Assembly: GCA_964035545.1 (NCBI GenBank)
Contig: CAXIUT010000103.1
Span: 684,001-738,000 of the forward strand
Length of the DNA stretch: 54,000 nucleotides
Source: Bugula neritina
Taxonomy: Eukaryota; Bryozoa; Gymnolaemata; Cheilostomatida; Bugulidae
Reading direction: 5' to 3'
Position numbers and translations under genes: made by a program. The notes below the pieces were generated by a model. That model worked only from the letters and a program-made list of their open reading frames with translations. It ran no database searches and was not told where the DNA came from. How positions within the stretch are numbered: the first letter of the stretch is position 1; every line of letters begins with the position of its first letter. Below are positions 51,136 through 54,000 of the stretch, in pieces.

Positions 51136-51917
51136 ATTACACTCGACCCGTTACAACCAGGGTACGGGATAGAGCACTTCCCGCTCCGCATCCTGAGGAG
51201 TATGCCAATGGTGACCGGCCCGAGCCACTGCGCCGCCGTTGGCGGTGGGTGTCTCCAGAAACAGAGGAGCAGATAGAAACGGCCTGGAGGTCCAAAGGAC
51301 GGATGCGGTGCCAGATTTGTGACGAAGAATGTGCCTCTCACCGCTCCTTGAAGCTACATGTCAACGCCCATCTCTTGCTCACATTCTGCCCCTGTGGATA
51401 CAATGATGTCTACCCCTACCCCGTCACCAGACATCGAGCGACGGGCTGTTTCTCCGGAGAGAATTACGTGGTGAATGCCAAGCTCTATCCAGAATTCCTC
51501 ACTCTGATACGACCCCTAGTAAAGAAGGCGATGTTGTTAGCCGTCCTGACCTCAGGTTTCCAGCGTGTACTAGACTATGCCAGGCAACAATCTCCATTGG
51601 TATCTGACCGCCCTCAGATTGCGTACACCCCCGAAGAGTTTTCCTATCCCGGAGAAGGAGAGATCTCCCCTACCCCGACGAAGAGACGAACCAGGTCTCC
51701 CAGTCCCCCTCTGCGCCGCAGACAGACACCGTCCCCAGACCCTGCTCGCCTGGCTACAGTGGAGGAACGCCTTCTCCGCCTACAAGAGGAATTTACCCAG
51801 TTAGCACCGGACTTGCTTAATACCACGACAGGGCTCTTTCAACTAAAAGGATCGGTGGGCCGGATTAAACGGAAGCTACGTACGTGCCAAGCCAAACATC
51901 GGCGTGCCCAACACTGA
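51136..51917 (+). CDS. third ORF: zinc-finger protein of the retrotransposon (predicted spliced, first exon 45360-45402)
   Basis: 260 codons run from the predicted acceptor to the stop at 51915-51917. With the 14 gag codons, a protein of about 274 residues is predicted. Positions below are numbered from the GTG at 51102. A C2H2 finger, C70-x2-C73-x12-H86-x3-H90, is followed at once by a variant finger, C96-x-C98-x12-H111-x4-C116. Next comes a helical region (about 125-165), a Ser/Thr-Pro and Arg-rich tract (189-213; possible nuclear localisation and phosphorylation sites), and a Leu-rich, possibly coiled-coil C-terminus (216-260). There is no signal peptide, transmembrane segment or furin-like site, so it is not envelope-like. 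If not spliced, the first ATG (51303) would give 204 residues starting just before the finger. The frame is intact although gag-pol is broken. I do not recognise the family. A nucleic-acid-binding accessory role is inference. Confidence 0.72.
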
Positions 51918-52193
51918 CTCTGGTTCTGCTGCCGGAATAACCCACAACTTTGTCCTCTTGGGAGACCCAAGACTATCATGTAAATGCTCGATTGCTCGAC
52001 AGGTCGACCCTTTGTCCAATACCACAGCTAGCCGGTATTTCTCCTCTATAGCTGGCCAATTGTATGTAGCCTGCTGTTATAATGACTCTGTCTGTTATTG
52101 TATATCTTATATATTGTCTTTTTCCAATTTTGTCTACTGATGTATGTGGGTAATGAAGAAATAATTTTTATATCAGAAAGAGAGCTTTCTGCT
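51918..52193 (+). other. retrotransposon 3' untranslated region
   Basis: Between the third ORF and the purine tract. It becomes AT-rich towards the LTR, and only short open frames are present. Nothing else was recognised. Confidence 0.6.
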
Positions 52194-52204
52194 GGTGGGG
52201 GCGG
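52194..52204 (+). other. purine-rich tract preceding the 3' LTR (polypurine tract)
   Basis: ggtgggggcgg directly abuts the 3' LTR, with two pyrimidine interruptions. Position and G-richness fit the plus-strand primer, although the tract is short and imperfect. Confidence 0.6.
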
Positions 52205-52512
52205 TGTGGTGGCTCGTGGAGCTACCAGCAGCACAGTATACAGGGTCGCGTAATTGACCCGGAATAATTGATAGCCAATTAGCGGTTTTGATAGTTAGCA
52301 GCAGTATTAATTTTCCCGCTGTTAGTTAGTCGAAGTTAGAGTGCTGAATAGTCTAGATGTGTGGATTGTCAAATGTATTTGTATCGTTTTGTAATGTGTT
52401 ATTGTGTTTGAAATATATATACTCGTTCACTCGACTTATCCTGGTGCAGTTCTATAGTAAGTAATTAGACTCTCTGGATAGCCTATCAACCCTAATTCTG
52501 AAAATCATAACA
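52205..52512 (+). repeat. 3' LTR, 308 bp
   Basis: Same length as the 5' LTR and differs from it at three transitions. Starts TGTGGTGG, ends CATAACA. Contains the same TATATATA box. In this copy it would supply the 3' end of the transcript. Confidence 0.95.
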
Positions 52513-52516
52513 ATAT
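52513..52516. other. 4-bp target site duplication, right copy (ATAT)
   Basis: Directly follows the CA end of the 3' LTR and matches the four bases before the 5' LTR. Confidence 0.75.
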
Positions 52517-53704
52517 GTTGGCAGTATAATTTTTCAAGTTCTTCAATTGATAGCTGTTACCTGAAAAAAAAACAACAGCCAATTTGGAAAAGGATGTTTT
52601 AGACACAAAATTTGGTACATAAAATTCGAGTTGGTTTGCAGCAAAATTATTCTAACAGGTAAACATAAACTGATGGCCTGAGAACAAAATTATTCAGAAA
52701 CCAACTCTTCAGTCAAAGACTGTACATTCACTACATTCACTGATTCACATTATGCAAATATATTTTTCATTTGTCTTATGGAAAGTTACAGTGAAGGAAA
52801 CCACAACCACAAATTAAGCCCTATACGGCATCCATTCCCATAATGCACATTCATGGAAACGCAGTGACTGCAATAAACCTGGCCTGTATAACTAGCTCCT
52901 AAAATATAACATGATGTTGTTTTTAATATATTACACCTATAAACATGCTGTAATATATTATATAACTATGGGGTGCCAAATGGTCAAAAATTCTCTTATT
53001 ATTACATCTCATATGCTTATAATACAGTATCGAGCCATTATTCTCTCTCATATGCTCACAAAACGCTCTCATAGGTACATAATTTGCTCTCATACCCTTA
53101 TTATTCGAGCTCTTAGGTCTATTATTTAGTTTCACACTGCTATTATTCATTCCCATACCCTTATTTCTCCTCCTTTTATGCTCATTATTCAGTCCCATAC
53201 CTCCATTATATACTCTCATATCCCTATTGCTTGCTCTGCTATAGACATTATTGAATCTGTTATGCTTATTATTCTCTCTCATACCCTTATTACTGTCTTG
53301 CTTTTTCGCCCCTATTACCAACTGTCATACCTCTATTATTCGCTACCATACCTCTATTCTGAAAAGCCAGTGTTTGTGTACACGTCACATTTTTTGTGTA
53401 TGTACCAGTCTATAGATTTACCCGACTAATGAATAGGTTAAGCTCAGCCCTCTTAGGCTGAATTTGTGCAGATAATCACAATTACACAAAGAGTGTTGAA
53501 TAAATGCATTCACTTAGCCATTCCATATAGCAGCAAAGTATACCAGCTAGAATTTTAGTTTGCGCACAGAAGTTTACAGGCATCAGATTTCTCAGAGGTA
53601 AGAATTTTTTTAAAGATAATTGAAATCAATTATACATTTTTTATTAAGGAATGCCATTATAATTATTACTGTGTATATTCATATTTAATTTTATATCGTT
53701 ATCA
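52517..53704. other. AT-rich intergenic region, no genes recognised
   Basis: Short frames only. The 132-codon minus-strand frame (52923-53321) is a by-product of the 21-bp minisatellite listed separately. No RNA gene or mobile-element end was seen. Confidence 0.55.
52990..53360. repeat. diverged 21-bp minisatellite
   Basis: Degenerate units close to ATTATTCTCTCTCATACCCTT recur with a 21-bp period, roughly 17 copies, strongly diverged. Because 21 is a multiple of 3, the translation repeats every 7 residues: the minus strand gives variants of NNKGMRE and stays open for 132 codons, and the plus strand is also open over much of the tract. Both strands being open argues that this is periodicity rather than coding. 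Confidence 0.8.
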
Positions 53705-53712
53705 TATAAAAG
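53705..53712 (+). promoter_or_regulatory. candidate TATA box (TATAAAAG) of the gene starting at 53787
   Basis: A perfect TATAAAAG lies 82 nt upstream of an ATG in good context. A start site near 53735-53740 would leave a 5' leader of about 50 nt. This is motif evidence only. Confidence 0.45.
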
Positions 53713-53786
53713 CTGACACTGATGATGCACTTGTACCACTCTTCATAATCATTTTGTTTAGAAAAGCTAGGACCACAACTATCAGC

Positions 53787-53854
53787 ATGGCAGGAAACAA
53801 CGTGAATAGGTTGACTCATCTAAGAGATGTTTTGAATGCAGCATCTACTTCAAG
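53787..53854 (+). CDS. probable first coding exon of a split gene (5' end only)
   Basis: The ATG at 53787 has A at -3 and G at +4. It opens 22 codons plus 2 nt (MAGNNVNRLTHLRDVLNAAS, then TS) before CAAG|GTGAAT. The donor matches consensus well. The open frame continues in phase in the segment from 53942. No domain can be assigned from such a short N-terminus and I do not recognise the protein. The gene runs off the window. An unspliced chance frame is the alternative. Confidence 0.5.
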
Positions 53855-53941
53855 GTGAATAACTTTTTGTACTATAAAATATAAATATTGTTATATAAAA
53901 ATTTGTTGCTCATATTTCAATAATTTTATTACATATCACAG
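53855..53941 (+). other. predicted intron (87 bp, GT-AG)
   Basis: Starts GTGAAT at 53855, ends ttattacatatcacag at 53941, AT-rich with in-frame stops. The intron interrupts an Arg codon (phase 2). Confidence 0.5.
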
Positions 53942-54000
53942 GCATGTTGCTAAGTTCATTGAAAATACTGGCCTTAATAAGTGGACAAAAAAAAGTCAAG
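53942..54000 (+). CDS. start of the predicted second exon (cut by the window edge)
   Basis: Continues the frame of 53787-53854 without a stop to the window end. Residues after the split Arg codon read HVAKFIENTGLNKWTKKSQ. Composition is protein-like (helix followed by a basic stretch), but the family is not recognised. Confidence 0.45.

Larger units (their letters stand above)
45021..52512 (+). mobile_element. Ty3/gypsy-type LTR retrotransposon with a third ORF, full length, gag-pol disabled
   Basis: This 7492-bp element is bounded by 308-bp LTRs (TG...CA) and flanked by the direct repeat ATAT (45017-45020 and 52513-52516). Internal order is PBS, gag, protease, reverse transcriptase, RNase H, integrase with a C-terminal GPY/F module, third ORF, purine-rich tract. 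The domain order PR-RT-RH-IN places it in Ty3/gypsy (Metaviridae) and excludes Ty1/copia, where IN precedes RT. A tRNA-Leu primer and a GPY/F module occur in animal gypsy lineages such as the sea urchin SURL group; the exact clade needs an RT tree. The interior is visibly richer in G+C than the flanks. Gag and pol carry stops and frame changes, so this copy is not autonomous. Confidence 0.95.

Noticed and set aside
51136-51917. Third ORF as a retroviral envelope gene
   Set aside because: No signal peptide, transmembrane segment, glycosylation-rich ectodomain or cleavage site. Zinc fingers and a basic tract instead.
51904-52140. 78-codon frame after the third ORF
   Set aside because: Overlaps the end of the third ORF in another frame, hydrophobic AT-rich tail without homology; treated as 3' untranslated region.
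45021-52512. Paradox between 99% identical LTRs and a heavily disabled gag-pol, or selection for the intact third ORF
   Set aside because: Three LTR differences imply roughly 0.5% change per copy since insertion, i.e. about 25 substitutions over 5 kb of gag-pol. Three stops and a few indels are only somewhat more than neutral expectation, and an intact 0.8-kb ORF is then quite likely by chance.

Overview
The window looks like nuclear DNA of an animal, most likely an invertebrate. The evidence is a chromovirus-free Ty3/gypsy LTR retrotransposon with a tRNA-Leu primer site, an AT-rich background, and a split gene start with a short GT-AG intron at the right edge. Nothing here is bacterial. I cannot name the species from the sequence.

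Layout. (1) Positions 1-41898 are one uninterrupted head-to-tail macrosatellite: 31 full units of 1341 bp (six of them 1340 bp) plus a final 333-bp partial unit. The left edge is cut by the window. Units differ at only a few sites each. Their variants are arranged non-randomly: mostly two alternating types, plus multi-unit blocks repeated at offsets of 4 and 7 units, so the array has higher-order structure and grew by block duplication. The short frames that recur in every unit are products of the repetition, with no codon-level constraint visible. Each unit does carry a well-formed 3' splice site, a 77-nt open segment and a GT donor, and a frame-compatible second open segment, which hints that the unit may descend from a piece of a gene.

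(2) 41899-45020 is AT-rich DNA without genes. Parts of it (about 41980-42245 and 43500-43585) look like decayed copies of the same unit, i.e. an old array edge.

(3) 45021-52512 is a complete Ty3/gypsy LTR retrotransposon, plus strand, with 308-bp LTRs that differ at 3 sites, a 4-bp ATAT target duplication, an 18-nt tRNA-Leu primer binding site, gag, pol (protease, RT, RNase H, integrase with GPY/F module) and a third open frame downstream of pol. Gag and pol are broken by three in-frame stops and at least three frame changes. The third frame is intact. It lacks an AUG near its start but has a TACTAAC branch point and a 3' splice site there. A strong donor 43 nt into gag would join it in phase, so it is predicted to be made from a spliced subgenomic mRNA that borrows the gag start codon. 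Its product has one classical C2H2 finger, one C-C-H-C variant finger, an Arg/Ser-Pro-rich tract and a C-terminal helical segment, and no envelope-like features. This is the most interesting observation in the window.

(4) 52517-53786 is AT-rich intergenic DNA with a diverged 21-bp minisatellite (about 52990-53360). (5) From 53787 to the right edge lies the probable 5' end of a split protein-coding gene: TATA box, ATG in good context, 68-nt first coding exon, 87-bp intron and the start of exon 2.
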